From contig JAANDG010000373.1 of assembly GCA_036852015.1 (NCBI GenBank), forward strand, positions 1 through 64,000: 64,000 nucleotides of DNA, given 5' to 3'. Below, piece by piece: positions 35,905 through 50,444 of this stretch (positions within the stretch are counted from its first letter, which is position 1; each line of letters opens with the position of its first letter). The stretch is from Pelodera strongyloides (lineage: Eukaryota; Nematoda; Chromadorea; Rhabditida; Rhabditidae). Made by a program: the position numbers and the translations under genes. Below the pieces are notes generated by a model. The model saw only the letters and a program-made list of their open reading frames with translations, was not told the DNA's origin and did no database searches.

Positions 35905-36344
35905 CATTCACATTGTTAAATTAAAAGTTTTTAGGCCAAAACGAGAAAAATTGGAAAAATTTCTCCGGGCTTGAACCCGTGGTCCAAGGTGCTTCTCTCC
36001 TAAACGTTATCCTAACAGTTGTTCGTCTATTTTTTTCTTGTGGACGTGAAATATAACCCAATCCGCGGATACTTTGACAACTGACATTCGACATTCAAAA
36101 AGATATAAATAGACACCAGAAAATAATAAAAATAGAAAAATGGTCAGCGGAAAGTGATGACGTCAAAGGCTAGGATGCATTGTGTTCCATTAAAATGATA
36201 GCCGAATACAGCCCACATTCGGGGCTGAAAACATTGAAAACAATTGGCGAAATTGGCAGGCAATTACGGGCAGATTGGAATTTTAGGAGACAGGATGGGC
36301 AGGGTATAGTTAGGCTTAGTGGAGGTGGAGGCCAGAAAAGGTGG

Positions 36345-36582
36345 TACCTCAGGCTCACGAGATAAAGATTTTTATACTTTAATATAATATTTCTATTCTC
36401 CATACGAGTTTACACATGGGAACGCCATTTTGTCGATATAGCTATGAGACACGGCAATTCTAATGTCCGGACACTCCGTATTATCGTACATTTGCGTTTA
36501 AACAGACGAGTGAGAACAGTGGAGAATAGGAATATTATATGAAAGTATAAAAATATTGTTTATCTCGTGAGCCTGACCCCTT
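36345..36582. repeat. Inverted repeat, about 60-bp arms
   Basis: CAGGCTCACGAGATAAAGAT...ATTCTCC is inverted as GGAGAAT...TTTATCTCGTGAGCCTG, with small differences. Possible short foldback element. Confidence 0.75.
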
Positions 36583-36896
36583 AATCGCCGATTGGATGAT
36601 GTATATACTTATATATAACGGCTTATTGAAAACATGTAAATATAATGTTAGAACAAACTATAGTAAATTGAACCGATAAAAAAGCACCATGGCCTATGGC
36701 TAATTCATATACCAGATTTCCGAAAAGCAGGGTGATTTATGAACCCTGTGATTGACCGTAACTTGGCCACATCCAAGATATTTCATCAGAAATTAGAATA
36801 ATGAATATCGATAATCATCCATAGTCGTTAGCGGAACCTTATCCAATCTTGCTTTCTGAACTCACTCGAGCACTTCTATTGATCATTGGTTCTCTT

Positions 36897-36903
36897 TATC
36901 CCT

Positions 36904-36940
<37 letters not shown>

Positions 36941-36972
36941 CTCTCTATCTTTTCTCTCTCGCCCACTCCCTC

Positions 36973-37010
<38 letters not shown>

Positions 37011-37030
37011 TTTCTCTCTCGCCCACTCCC

Positions 37031-37067
<37 letters not shown>

Positions 37068-37335
37068 AAGAGATCAATCGTTGTCTTTTTATCTTCAAAT
37101 CTTTGTTCAAAAAACACACAGTAAACGTCTCCTGAAATATCCATGTGTGATGCGAAAGAAAGAGTATCGGAATTTATCGTTCCACCACGGAAAAATGTTC
37201 GGAAACACAAACAAAACCCTCCGGGATAATTTATCTGAGAGAGAGGGGGGGAGAGGGAGAGAGGGAAAGAGAGAGAGGAGAGATATAGTGAAATATATAA
37301 AGAGAGAGAGAGAGAGAGAGAGATGCGAAGGAGGG
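36897..37335. repeat. Paired CT and GA microsatellites
   Basis: CT tract at 36897-37065 with a 70-bp internal unit (TATCTTTTCTCTCTCGCCCACTCCC) repeated, followed at 37219-37335 by GA tracts. Transcripts across both could form a long hairpin. Confidence 0.9.
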
Positions 37336-39198
37336 AGAGATAATCGATGATAGTTAGATTTGATATAGGACCGAAGGAATCGCAGTTCAGTTTGCTCTTT
37401 CACTATTTAGGGAGACATTATTAAACATACACATACTACGTGAAATACAACGAAAAACAACTAGCTATGAGGAAAGCGAATCAGCTTCCGTTTGTCAATT
37501 ACATACCGACAACATGCTAATTACTGAGCAAAAACAAATTTCGCAACGAAAGATACTGTATTTATCCTGAAACAATTTGACCTTACTTGCTGTACAACTA
37601 ATGTCACTCAGCAATTTGTTCTTACACAAACAAAGTGTGTACTTCGTTAAAAAAATCCTAAATTTTGTGCTAATAAAAATATTTTCGGAAGATGAGGCGA
37701 TCTAAATATGAGCTTTTCCACCGGTTAAAAAAATAAGATTATTAGAATAGTTGGATATCTTCGAGCACGGAAATAGGAGAGCTTTTAAGGGGAGAGAGAG
37801 AGATAGAGAAGTGATTGGGAGGGAGAGTGAGAGAGAGACGGAAAGTGAGAGAGGGAGAAGAGAAGAGAGAGTGAAAGATAGAGAGAGAATCTACTAGTCC
37901 TATTTGGGTCCTTTCTGGGTCCTCAAATTAATTTCATTTGTTTCAAAAAGATTTCAAATTTGGAACGAAACTAAAGTAGTACAGGTCGAATATATGTCTC
38001 AATATAATATTATTTCATTTAATATCGCCGTAAAAAAATATCCAACAAAAAATCTGTAAACGCAGCGTTTCAGCGCGTATGTCTCTAGTGACAATGGACT
38101 CGCGTAATATATTATACACATAAAAATCCTATTTATGGTCTTTTTTTCTTTTTTTATTGCCAACCTATTGGTTTGCTATAAATGATATGCCTCGTCAGAA
38201 ACCCACGAATGCATGATTCCTAAAAAATAAGAAAATTTCCTCAACGAGGTACTTTATTTTATTTGAATACGCAGACATTACCGCCTGCGGGTATAATTTC
38301 TCCAGAAAACCTATTCTACTTGATGTTATTGAGCACGGAAGCTATGAAAACGTCCAATTATTAAAATAGCGGTGTGTTTGTTTGTGAATGATGAAAATAA
38401 TAAAAAAAACATGAATATGAACGAAAATCGGGAAAAATCGGGAAAAACTGTTCCGAAATGTGAAATAAAAATTAAAATGGATCAGGCTGGCATGTGTGAT
38501 CCTTTTTAAAAATCGATCAATAGGAAAAAAGGCAGTTTGATTTTCAATAATCTGGTATTTTATTACCTTTGAATGAGTTTTTCCACAGTCCAAAATTGGT
38601 CAGAAAATAAACTATCATTTATTTCACGGTATAACCGGCTGAATAGGAGTATATAAATAATTATTTACCCGGCCCCTCAACCCGGGTAAAAAAGTATATA
38701 AATAATTCTAAATATACAAATAGTAAATATTATAATGATTTTTTCGTCTACGCAGGTTTTACGAGAAATAATTCCCTAAAATCTAAAAGCCTAAAATGCC
38801 CGGGATTGAAATTTATTACATTTTTACTTGGAAAACATCGAGATAATAGAAATCCGGAAAGGTTCTGAAAGCGATTGTTAAAAATCTATCAAATTCTCTC
38901 ATGTAATCATGTTGTTTAATTTTTCTAGTCGGTTTGGGGCCCATGTTCCCCCTGCAATTCCATTAATTAACATGCAAATCACTGTCCAGTTAGCGCTTTT
39001 TTTATCTGGAAAATGCCGTTTTCTCCCAGAAAAGTGCAAAAGTTGCTAATAAAATGCAAATACTTGAAATAATTTTGATGAAATGTGCCTTGGAAGGTCA
39101 AAGAGTTCAACAAAAGCACAACAACTTATATAAACATATTTAGCATTTAGAATTAAGGTTAAAAAGAAAACTAAATATCCAGAGTATAGTAAAGATTT

Positions 39199-39353
39199 AT
39201 GGGGTTTCCAAGTATGCTGAAAATTTACCGTATCTTGGAACTACACCAGAATATTTTTTTTTAATTTTTTATATTATATATGCAGGTTTCGTGCAGAAAT
39301 ACGGTAGTATTGACAGAATCACACCGAATTTTTGGGATACTTGGAAACCCCAT
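39199..39353. mobile_element. Miniature inverted-repeat element, family D, copy 2
   Basis: ATGGGGTTTCCAAGTATGCT at the left and inverted GGGATACTTGGAAACCCCAT at the right; interior matches 32397-32560. Confidence 0.85.
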
Positions 39354-40779
39354 TATGTAATCTATATGTCATTGTGTTGAGTATTTAGTGGTGAACAATT
39401 TTTGTGTGATGATGTGGTTGTGGTGCCTGGTGAATTTTGAATGGAAATTCCCGTATAAATTAAAAGCTCTATTAATAAAAACGTGGGCAACTTATTCGCC
39501 AAGCAATTCATCACCAGTCTAAATGTTTAAATGTTTATTAGACTCTTAGAAAGACCGCAACGCCATAAGAGACGATGAAAGAATTCAATAGTTTTAAAAT
39601 TCAAAGTAGTACATCAAATCAGTCAGTCATCAGTCAGGCATTCAGGCAGTAAAGAGCGCTTTGAAGCTATACGGAATATACGTTTCCACGTAGGAATAAA
39701 ATGATTCATGCCTGCTACTGATAGTATACAAATGGACACGACGTTCCAAGCTGCGTTGATAAAAAAAGCACTATAAGTGATGTAAGCATAAAGTAGATCA
39801 TGAGCAAACTTTCATTTACTTTGGTAGATTTGATGTAGCAGATTTTACAGCGCGGATGGACCATAATTATGGTTAGTGCCTAATTAAATACGCTGTTTTT
39901 ATGCGTTGTAAAACCACGGGAACTGCAGCTGGGACCTCACAGAGAACGGAAGAATTACTGAATGGAAAATAATGAAATATTGGGATTAAATCAGGAAATA
40001 AAGTAATATTGATGGACCCTTTACCGGTAAAACATTTTCGTCCGCGGTGAAAAGGAAAAGGTGCGCCTCAGTCTCGCCGCGCGCTTCGATCACCCTTGGC
40101 CAAACGCCAAATCTTTGCCGGTCTCTCGCGAGTTTGTTGAGTGTCTTTCCAAAATTGGCGAAGATTGGGCAAATTTGCCGCGCGCCTTTTTGTCAGGTCT
40201 CGAATAGGTTAGCGCGTCTTTCTCCTCTTCGCGCCAGGTTCTTGCCGTTCAACATTTTTGCCCAGATCCAGATTCTCGCGATCATAGGCGTACTTTTTGT
40301 GAAAATTAACGCGTGCCCCGAATTCTTCGTGAAAACACATCAAATTACTTCTATTGAACTTTCCATGTACAAAAAAGTACAAAAAAATATATGTATAAAA
40401 ACAGATACACACCTCCCATTCACTTACTGTACCATTACAGTCCGATATGTATACAGGCGTTCAATTTTGACGAAATGGTCAAATGGTTCTATGGTGTATG
40501 CCTTGGAACTTGAAACCGTGGGTAATGCCTATACCGTGGCAGTCACGACAAATGGAAGTGGCGAACGAATGGCTCACATGCGGCGGCGCTTAATTCCACA
40601 GCCACAATAGTTCATGAAACGCTCTGATCAATCGAAGTCCACAAGTGCATCACGTTTTGTAATTATTCCTTACATTCTTATCAGCATTTGTATTCAACAT
40701 ATATAACTGCTTAAACAATTCTCGAAATGTGATGTTTCTTTGGTGGTTTCATTTCACCCCCTCTTTCTCTCCCTTCCTT

Positions 40780-40815
<36 letters not shown>

Positions 40816-42230
40816 CTCTCTCTCTCCATCTCTCTCCCACTCTCCCTTCTCCAATTTCCACTTTCCTTCGAATTGCAACACTGAGAGTATTTGCATATTT
40901 GGACACTCAAATGGGTTCAAGAAGAAATTAACATCAAGAAAGAATAGTACTATTTTGAATTTTGATCATAAAACCACTCGAGACCTCTAAATGTATAATG
41001 CTGAAGGGGCGGGCACTGGAAGCACGTTACCTTTTGAACTTCTGTTATTCTACTCAAGTTCCCTATATGAAGTGAGTGCTAAGGCCCACAAAGGAATTCT
41101 GAACTTTACACCTTTCCTTGTTCGAAGATTCATATATTCATATTCCTAGATTGGTGATTCAGTGACGTTTGTTAAGATAAGATTCTTCATTACTACCTAC
41201 TACCTCCATATACTATCCAGGGAGCCATGCGGCTTCACAGGAAGCGTTTTCTTGGTTTACACATCAATCGGTAGAGTTTTTATTATAATTTTGATTGGAA
41301 GGGAATTAATTAGCTGCGGACTGCTGGAATAAACAGTTATTAGCACTCAGTGAAAGGCCATCAAGGTTAGCTTTTAGGTTGTTTTTCTTATTACCTTTCT
41401 TGGAAATCTGGTAACTTGTTCACACGTAGATGTTCTACTCGCTGTTGGCGAAGGTTGCTGTATGAGTATGCGTTATAATTTTTTCTAGGATCTGCGATAA
41501 TAAAAGGGACCACTTGACGACGAACCTCGTTTTTTTTTTACCGTTTGGCCTTGGTGCTCTCTCCTGTCGGAGTCTCGAAGTAGTCGCCAAGTGGTTACCA
41601 AATGGTCGGTGACCGGTCGCATAATGGCTTTTCACCATTTGGTGACGGGTACCGACTACATTTCGTGGTCAGAACGGACTTCGTCGTTTATCTGTGATTT
41701 CCGCGTTTTTTTAGATCACAGTCGAATGATTGTATTCAGGTACCTTAGCGCACTGGTTGGTGGATAGCAGAGATATGCTTACCGCTGGGAGACTCCCACC
41801 CTCTCTTAGGTAACCTTCCCCAACGGAAACCACCTTAGCTCCCAAGTCTAAATGAAATCTGACCCAGTGTGTCCCAGTGGTGTCCCACTCGCCGCCTTAC
41901 TTGTCCCAGCCGGCCCAATCCAATAAGGCGGGTCCCGTCTTAATGACTCCTAATTGTTGCTCCAACCACCGTAATTGTTGACCTCATGAGGGTTGCCACA
42001 CATAATGGACCTTTCCTTAGACCAACTCTTGCTTCTTTGTGGAACCCATGTTTGACACTTTCAGTAACGTAAATACATAATTAAACTTGAATGTGTCGGT
42101 AAAAAGTCACTGTCTGCCTATGCAGTAGCTTATAACAAAGCAAAACATGCATAATTCGGCCCATAAGTGTCAATTCAATATTGAATATTTATTAGGCTCA
42201 TTAGAAGAGCGCTCGCCATCAAAACAAGGT
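39354..42230. other. Gene-less stretch
   Basis: A 187-codon reading at 40047-40610 lacks any domain or compositional signature and is not accepted. CT tract at 40758-40852. A tRNA-like sequence lies at about 41745-41815, and GGTGACCGGTC motifs lie near 41600. Confidence 0.5.
41743..41815 (+). other. Degenerate tRNA-like sequence, possibly SINE-derived
   Basis: TTAGCGCACTGGTTGG resembles an internal A box and GGGAGACTCCCACCC a degraded B box at the expected spacing. The arms do not fold into a proper cloverleaf, so this is not called a tRNA gene; a SINE head or relic is possible. Confidence 0.2.
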
Positions 42231-42411
42231 AAAAGCGAAATGCCGGTCGGTTTTTGAAACACATCGAGTACACCAGCATTCTTATGCAGCTTATGCAAAT
42301 GAACATAAATTAGAATAAAAAATCGAGTTAAATTCGAGCAACTTTGCATAAATACGTAAGAATGTAGCTGTCCACGATGCGTTTCAAAAAACGGCCGGGA
42401 TTTCGCTTTAA
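42231..42411. mobile_element. Miniature element, family A, copy 4
   Basis: AAAAGCGAAATGCCGGTCGG at the left, inverted AACGGCCGGGATTTCGCTTT at the right; interior TTATGCAGCTTATGCAAATG as in the other copies. Confidence 0.9.
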
Positions 42412-43448
42412 CGTAGACTCATATATGGATGCCTATGAACATAGGGCATTGCCATTAACATACCTTATTATGGTACTTCCAACCTTTCTATTTTTATTCC
42501 AAAAGCTTTCCTTCTCATTCACCCTTTTTCTCTCTGTAAATATTCAACGTCTGAAATGTCACTTGCGATTTGTTTCTTGTGCCTCTTTCCACAAAAAAAA
42601 GACCTTTTTTGGACTTTATTACGGGAACACATCCTCCCCGGCTGATTTATCGACTTTTTACTTTATCTGAATTAATGTTCCTTTTGTGAACGATGCATTA
42701 CTATAATTTTTCTATTACCTATGTTTATGTCTGTTTCCCTCTCTCCCTCTTTCCTCTCTTTTACTCCCTCACACCCTCTCTCTCTCTCTCTACCTCTCTC
42801 TCTCTCTCTCCCTCTCTGTCTCCCTTCGAGGAGTCCTCACACAATAGTCGCTTATTAGGTAAAGAAATCCACGACTTCAGATTTTCCGCTTCTGACTCCT
42901 TCCCGGGTACGGGTACCCTCATAATAATAATGCTATATATTTATGAAAAAAAATCATTTGCGACTTATCCTTTCACCTTTTCTCTAACACGGTTCTCCTA
43001 CTGTCAGACGTTGGGTATAGTCTCCTAACGTTATGAATAATAATAAATTTATTCTTTCTTATACATAAGTATTATAAGCATAATCGTCCATTTCTTCGAA
43101 AATTAGAAAGCTTTCTTTCACATTGATATTCCCTTTATCTCTTTATTTAAAGTCTATGGTGAAAAATTTATTATCGTTACCATTACCAGTTTGTCACTTG
43201 CTACTGTTTGTTTGTTTATTGAAGGGGTATCAGACGCAATCAACCGGGAACTTATTAACGATTAACTGGCAGACAATAATATCTGACAATGTAAACAGTC
43301 TTTGTTACTTTTACTGTGCTTCGCCACTGCTGTCTACAGTTGAAATCCTTTTTTACAAAAGAAACGCGCATCGGCTCCATATATATACATAGAAGACTGT
43401 AGATTTTCTAAATAAAAAAAGACAATTGGACCCTCTTTCGGCCTTGAG

Positions 43449-43484
<36 letters not shown>

Positions 43485-45838
43485 TTCCTTTATCTTTATG
43501 GTTCCTATACCACCATCTGTTGGATACCCCCTTTAATGGAAGACAACCCGCCTGGCCGGAAGGTATCATGTTGGACAACCACATGTCATCTATGACCAGA
43601 GTATACATCCAAACATGGACTAGCTTTAGAAAATAATATACATTTCAAGAATCGTCTTGTTGACATGTACATTTTTACAGAAGAAACTGCGGTGCAAATT
43701 ATATTTGTTTACCATACATGACGGCCTGTAACTTTTACCCTTTGCTCTCTCTTTCTTTCTTTCTCTCCCCCTTTCTCTCTCTAACTTCCCTCTCTTTCTC
43801 TTTCTCTATCTCTCTCTCTGTCCACCCTTTTAAGAGTGTCCTTTGGGACATGGCCATCGGTGGTGAGAAATGGAAATAGTAAGAAGAATAGATGACATTC
43901 CATTATATATACGACCCAGTAGCAGATAATGAGAAAGGAAGAGATTTCATGCTAGATATGGGGATGATCAAAGTAGAGGAGAGAATGAATTAGAAGATAA
44001 ATTATAGGCAAGTGGGCCTAGGCCTAGGGGAACTATAGGCCTAGGTCCCTACTCTATGCGCTCAAGTTCTCTATTTTTTTTGGAAAAGTCACACGTGTCC
44101 TGGTCCTGGTATAGTTTATCTTCTGAATTATTTCTCAGTTGTTTATAGAGTTATACGATGTTTGTACGGAATTGGTGACCAGCCCTGTTCCTCCAACCTT
44201 CCAAATTATGATCCGGACCCATTTTTCTGATTCGTTTTAAGCAACAACACTAAAAACTGCTTCAAAGCATACTTCGAATCTGTTTTCTTCTAACGCCACT
44301 ACACCCTTGACTGAAGTTGCACAGTTAGTTTCATGTATATTCCGTATTTTTATTACCTCTAGAGATCTTAGGTATTGTTAAATTGTAAAGACAACCACGA
44401 GTCCAATTAGTTTCTTCAAACTGGTAGCCTTCACCTCACCATCCCCCATCTGCTGGCCCACCATTTTCTATGGTGTTTTATGTCCCAGGCTTCCGGCCAA
44501 TAGATCCCCGGACCTAAAGAGAGAAGGCCAATCTCTTTCTCTTTCTCTCTCTTTCTCTCTCTGTCTCTCTCTCTCCCCTTTTTTCAACTCACAACCTATT
44601 GTCCTGAGATGCAGAGCTATTAGAAGACCACGCCCCAGAATGTGCAACCTTTTAGGCTCGGGAGTTTTTACTTACTAATCAATTTCTCTGCACTTGAATT
44701 TCGACTAACTGCATCGTGTACGTTTCACAAAAATAATAAAAATTTGACTCAGCTATCTTCAATGTTTCCTGTGACCGTAGAACCCAAAGTATATACAGCT
44801 CGTCGAGTATTTTTATTTTTATTTTTTATTTACAATATTTTTCTTCCTCCTCTGTATTACTGTCTCTCTCTTTCTTCTTTTCACTCTATCTCTATCACGC
44901 TCTTTTTTTATCCTTCTTTTCCTTTCCCTCTCTCTCTCCCTCTCTCTCCCTCTCTGCGTAGTCTTTTTACAATACATGTAAAAAATGTTAACCACAAAAC
45001 TGTCCAGCATGTGTTGTATTCTGAAGTTGGTTCCACATGAGTTATCTCAGCTAACATTCTCCACTTACCCATAAGCACTCTCTACACCGCCATCTGTACA
45101 CGTAATTGAACTAATTTACTTTGTCCTCGCACCCCTTCGCACTGCCACCAATTAACACCATTTCCACTATGGGTTTATTAGATTATCAAAAAAGGTATCA
45201 TTAAGAATAAGGGACAGGGTATTGATGGTGGCTTGTGTTTTAAAGTGATCATGGGGTAAAATTCTGCGACATGAAATTTTTATTCACAGACACATATCTG
45301 AATCAGATGTTGGGAGCGGAACATGGATCATTTTAACTTTGTTTACAAGCACGAAATTGTACTGTATTTACAAAAGCAAGATAAAAGCTCGTCATTCACT
45401 CCCTCTCTCTTTCAAATCCTCTCTCTTTCTCACACCTCTTTCATCTCTCACCAGCTAACAACTTTCTCCCTCTCTCTCTCTCTCTCTCTCTTCCTGCGGC
45501 ACCTTTCATCTCGATGCTTTGACCACAAACGGTTGTCGGTAGGTGTCAAGTGATTGTAGGTGTCCGTCATTTCCAATTCCGGGCAATTGAGTAACTGATT
45601 CTCTCTCTGTGTCCTCTTCTCTCTCATCCTCTCTCCATATCTCTTTCTCTCTCTCTTTCTCCCTCTCTATCTCGCCCTCTCTATATCTCTCTCGTTCTCT
45701 CCCTCTTCCCTCGTTCTCTCGCTGAAGCCATCTGTCATCCGATGCTATCTTCAATCCTAGAGGTATGAACAGAGCTACCGCCCCATCCGACTGTCGCTAT
45801 AATATGACTAATGAACTTAAGACATCTAATACTCTGTT

Positions 45839-45914
45839 AATCTCTCTCTTCCCTGTCTCTCTCTCTTTCTCTTTCTCTTTCTCTTTCTCTTTCTCTTTCT
45901 CTTTCTCTTTCTCT

Positions 45915-45958
<44 letters not shown>

Positions 45959-45962
45959 CTCT
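45839..45962. repeat. Long CT microsatellite with an ordered CTTTCT phase
   Basis: About 120 pyrimidines: first a regular TCTCTT hexamer array, then (CT)n. The hexamer phase suggests expansion from a hexanucleotide rather than from the dinucleotide. Confidence 0.9.
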
Positions 45963-48400
45963 ATTCCTTTGTACTGCTGTTCGCTTCATCCGTTATCCTT
46001 CTCCCACCCAGTAGTTCTCACTCCATTATGCTAATTTTTTCCGATCTACATCAATCATTCTAAACCCTGACATTGGTAGCAACCATGGTCCATGGTTGCC
46101 GATATGGTGTAAGTTAGACACAGACAACTTCAACTGACTAATCTGATTTGTGTTTCCTTCGTATTGTTTCGTTTTAATTATTACCCCCGTCGGCATATTA
46201 TGTTTCCTTTTTTACTATCTTGGTTTTATTTTTTTTATTTAATAATAATAATAATAATTTATTGACACATTATATAAAGTATATAAGTGTGCATCATATA
46301 AAATGATGATGAGACAGTTGGCAAATTAAGCCACATGTAACGATTAGCTTGAGATTCCTTTATCAGAAAAGAGTAACACCTTGCTACAAACCAATTACCA
46401 ATACGATTGAGTGTTTCGCCATAGTTAAGATTTTTGAATTTTCGTGCACTATCTCAGGAAATAAAACAATAACATAACACACACAAAAGTGAATTATAAC
46501 AACATAAATCCATATACTACGGCATGCCTTAGAATAGTTTCTACCTAGCCACCTTTCTCGAATTCTAGCAAATACCTCCACCCGCAGTAAATCGAACTTT
46601 TAATTTTACTCATTTAATTATTTTTCCCTATTATATTACATGGCTCTATTCTTTCGTTCTCCGTTGTTTCCTCTTATTATCCCATTTAGTCAAAAAAAAA
46701 ACTACCTCTGCCACTTTCGCTGTGTTCAATGTTGAGCAGAATTTCTTATGTTTTCTCATGTTTGTTTGTGTGTTAATTAACACCAAGGTGTACATCAAAT
46801 GATATTGTGAGGAGAAATCAATGTACATATAAGGACTATTCTTCTTATTATTATTACTGTGTGCTTATGCCTCGCTTATACCGCCAGTTAACCAATTGCT
46901 AAGGTTCCCGATAGCTTTAATGATTTCAATTCCCAATAGTTACATTTCGGTTGTGGTTTGTAATAGCTTCCCCTCCTTATCTCTTACTATATCTCTACTC
47001 GGTTTCCCTTTTGAAAGGGAAGATATTCCTACGCGAGAGTCCTGATTTCCTGTGGGTCGCCCTCTTATTGGGGTGGGCTCGATTCCTAAAAGGGGAAATA
47101 TTCTGGGGAAGAAACAGCAATATAAGACCAAGATTCAAACGAGAGAGAGAGAGACAGACAGACAGACATAGAGACAGAGAGACAGACAGACAGAGAGAAG
47201 AGAGGTCATATATAGAAGGCACCCAAGAAAAGAAACAATTCTAATAATACTAAAAAGAAGATATTCTGACGTTGGAAATGTGCTCTTCCTTTAGAAAAAG
47301 TAACACACCTAGATAGTCAGACATTGCAGAGAGAACACACATGTCAGTGAAGCTGTCGAGCATACATTTCACAGACCACGTACCATATCGCTTTAAATAA
47401 AGCCAGAGTTCTAGAGATTTCGCCGACAGCTTTTCTGCTGTTTCTCCCTTATGCTGGCTGAGACGTCGTCTATTTTATCGGACATTCATCTCTGATGAGA
47501 AAGGGCAAAAAGGAAGGAATTCTGGAAGAAAGGAGGAAATATGGTCATTCTTTCTTTTCTTTTTTTATATTTTTATGGAATATTTTTTATTTTTTATTGT
47601 TGTTCTTATGTGTTTTCATTTATGATTGGATATTTATGAGAAATAGCTATCGTTACCGGTATTTGTGTTGAGTGTGTGTAGCATGGAGGTTCCAGTAACT
47701 CGAGTTGTGGTACAGTAATATGCTTGTTATAGATATTTGCTTTACTGTTCTTGTTCTTCGGGGGTGGAATCGAAAAACTGCTCTACTCGCGTAATATTGT
47801 TTCAAAAAAAACTATTTTCTCGTACATGCAAAGGGAGACCGTCAATCCGTTACTTGCTATTACTAGGAGACAAATTTAATAAGCAATTCGAGCCCAACTT
47901 TGCCTGATAGTTTTCGGAAAGTAAAAAAAAAGTCCTATGATTATGTTTCAAATCACCAAGGACACTCTGCGATGGTGCCGCGCACCCAGGAAGCACTGTG
48001 CGGCGACCGCGAAAAGTGCGCGCGACATTTCTTTGCAAACTTCAGACTGAGTTCTCTTTACCTTCGCACAATGGAGTAGTGAACTGGCAGGTTTGGGTTA
48101 CAAGCAAATTCAGAGACTTCGGATGACACCAGTTTCCCTTCAGTCTCTCTCTCTCTGTCGCTTTCTCTCCCTCATTACCAACTCTATGTCTACCAACATT
48201 TTCTCTCCATCTCTCCGTCTCTACATTTAACATTGTCTCTCACTTCCCACACTTTTTTGTTGTGTTATTTGTTCTATGTGCAGCAGCGTCGTGGTCCAAC
48301 GTGAAAAACGAGAAGTCCATTCTTCTGTTTTATCTCTGTTTCATCCCTCTATTTGACTGTTCACTCCCTCTCTTCCTCTCTTTACCTCCCGATCTCTATC

Positions 48401-48447
<47 letters not shown>

Positions 48448-48874
48448 ACCCCACTCGGCTTCAACTAGTCAAGTCAAACTTTTCACTCAAACTTTCATCC
48501 TCTGGTGCGAAATTCACATGTTTTCATCTGAAAGACACATTTTATTCCTATTTTCTTCTTATAAAAAAAGGAACGTTCTCCTATTCGGACTGTCGATGAT
48601 TAATATGTTTCATTTTCAACAATTCTGACGTTTTTCCATATTTTGACTGGTTCTTTTCCCTCGTTTTTCTGTGCTTTTCATGAATTCCTATTGTGTTTCT
48701 TATGGTAATTCGATACTTTTACATGTTTCTTATAGAAATTCACGTTTTTCGTCTACATATTTAGTAACAAGATGTAGTAGACACCCCGAATAAGGCCAAT
48801 TCACTAGCATCTGCATAGGTAATCGTAGACTGTACAGCTCAATTTATTTATGGATCTTGCGTCAGGTTCAGCTA

Positions 48875-49032
48875 TTTAAAGCGGCATAGCACATGGCTAT
48901 GAGCCGCAGGCTACTGGCTAACTTTGAATCACAACCCCTGGCACTGTACAGTCGGGCACACAAAGTGCAGGAAACACGTGGTGATACAGTTGTTCGGCAA
49001 GCTTTTCAACTCCGCGTGCCATTCCGCTTTAG
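48875..49032. mobile_element. Miniature inverted-repeat element, family B
   Basis: TTTAAAGCGGCATAGCACATGG at the left and inverted CGTGCCATTCCGCTTTAGA at the right, about 158 bp. The first bases resemble family A ends (TTAAAGCG), suggesting a related group. A partial relative may end at about 47390 (CGTACCATATCGCTTTAAAT). Confidence 0.7.
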
Positions 49033-49193
49033 AGAATAGTTGTTTCTGGTCCAAGTAGAGTCCTCTCCTCTGTGACCCGGTGATTAAACGGTTTTCGAAT
49101 GAAAAAGTGCGATTTGATAGTGATTTGTCCTTGTCTTACAACACACGAACAGGTCCTTTGAGTGGACACGAAAGTGAATTTTTTCGAGAGAGG

Positions 49194-49229
<36 letters not shown>

Positions 49230-49954
49230 GAAGGGAGGGGAAACAGCGATAGAGAGAGAATATCTGTGGTCAGTTGAGTTTATTTTATTTAAAACATTTA
49301 CAATTTGCAGAAGATCATACGCATACGGTTAATTAATGGGCCAACTTCGTTTTATCCCTTGATCTATATATGAGAATTGCTCACGAAATAAATGCGTAAC
49401 ATAAGCTCTCATTTTCTGGCGATATAAAAAAATTGCTTTTTTTTCTGCTTCAAAACAAAATAAAACGAATTGCTTCAAAGCAGACGGCACTTTTTTTGAA
49501 AAGTAAGTAACATGGAAAACACTTGGTTTTCACATAGACATTGTTTTCTTTGGTCAAACACTTCTTTTAGATATATTACTTTTAGTTTTACCTTCTATCA
49601 TTTATTTTTAATATATTTAATATTCCTGTATTTTACCCCAGTGTCCAAAAATTATGAAACTACTTCAATATATGGAGAATGAAACTTTTTTATTTATGAT
49701 TCCGTATGCATAATTCATTTGTATTTGAAGTTGATTACGCATTGGCGTAAGTAGGTGAGTCATGCACTCTTGGAGGGTCTTTTTAAATTGTTCCCCTCCT
49801 TCACAAGAATAACAACATAGAGAATGAACTCTTCATCTTTTCATTATCGACCCGAGTCATTTCGGCGGTGTAGTTGATCCACAGTTTCAAATACAAAACA
49901 TTGAAAGAAAAAGGTGCACGCTGGTAAACAAATGGTCGCTTCGACTAACTTTGT

Positions 49955-50135
49955 GAAAGCGAAGTACCGGTCGGTTTTTGAAACGCATCGCGGACAGCTG
50001 AATTCTTACGTATTTATGCTAATTTGCTCGAATTTAGCTCGATTTTTTATTCTAATTTATGGTAATTTACATATGCTGATCAAAGATGCTGATTTACTCT
50101 ATGCGTTTCGAAAACCGGCCGGTATTTCGCTTTAA
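49955..50135. mobile_element. Miniature element, family A, copy 5
   Basis: GAAAGCGAAGTACCGGTCGG at the left, inverted AAACCGGCCGGTATTTCGC at the right. Confidence 0.9.
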
Positions 50136-50401
50136 TTCTGGCCCCAACTACCGTATTTATACCCTAATGGTACGTAATTCATAATCCCACGTTTTCTGTG
50201 TAAATGTTCGCACTACTTTAAAAGCACATTCTTGTATTTTGGTAACCCGGGTACTAGCTCTAATGGGTTGCCTGAGCGTGTGAGGATCAAGCATTTACCT
50301 CGAAGCGATGCTCCTCTCTCTTTCTCTCTTTTTTGCCTCTTCTTCCTCCCTCCCTATTCTCTCTCTTTTCATCTCTTTACCTCTCATTCCGTCCTCCTCG
50401 C

Positions 50402-50444
<43 letters not shown>

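Larger units (their letters stand above)
35905..39198. other. Gene-less stretch with inverted repeat and microsatellites
   Basis: Includes an inverted pair at about 36345-36405 and 36520-36582, CT and GA tracts at 36897-37065 and 37219-37335, and a GA-rich patch at 37790-37890. A tRNA-like B-box occurs near 35958-35972. No coding reading is supported. Confidence 0.55.
42412..49954. other. Gene-less, CT-microsatellite-rich stretch
   Basis: CT tracts at about 42732-42823, 43745-43825, 44533-44580, 44860-44960, 45402-45492, 45599-45720, 45839-45962, 48142-48250 and 48361-48442; GA or GACA tracts at 43447-43482, 47138-47205 and 49185-49262. The Ser/Leu-rich and Arg/Glu-rich readings here are translations of these tracts. 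No supported gene. Confidence 0.65.

Noticed and set aside
35955..36040. tRNA-like sequence on the minus strand (GGTTCAAGCCC B box, TTAGGATAACGTTTAGG)
   Set aside because: The T and anticodon arms do not pair properly; at best a tRNA relic.
40047..40610. 187-codon open reading
   Set aside because: No domain, no splice context, composition like translated spacer, and part overlaps GC-rich sequence of the recurring GCGC type.
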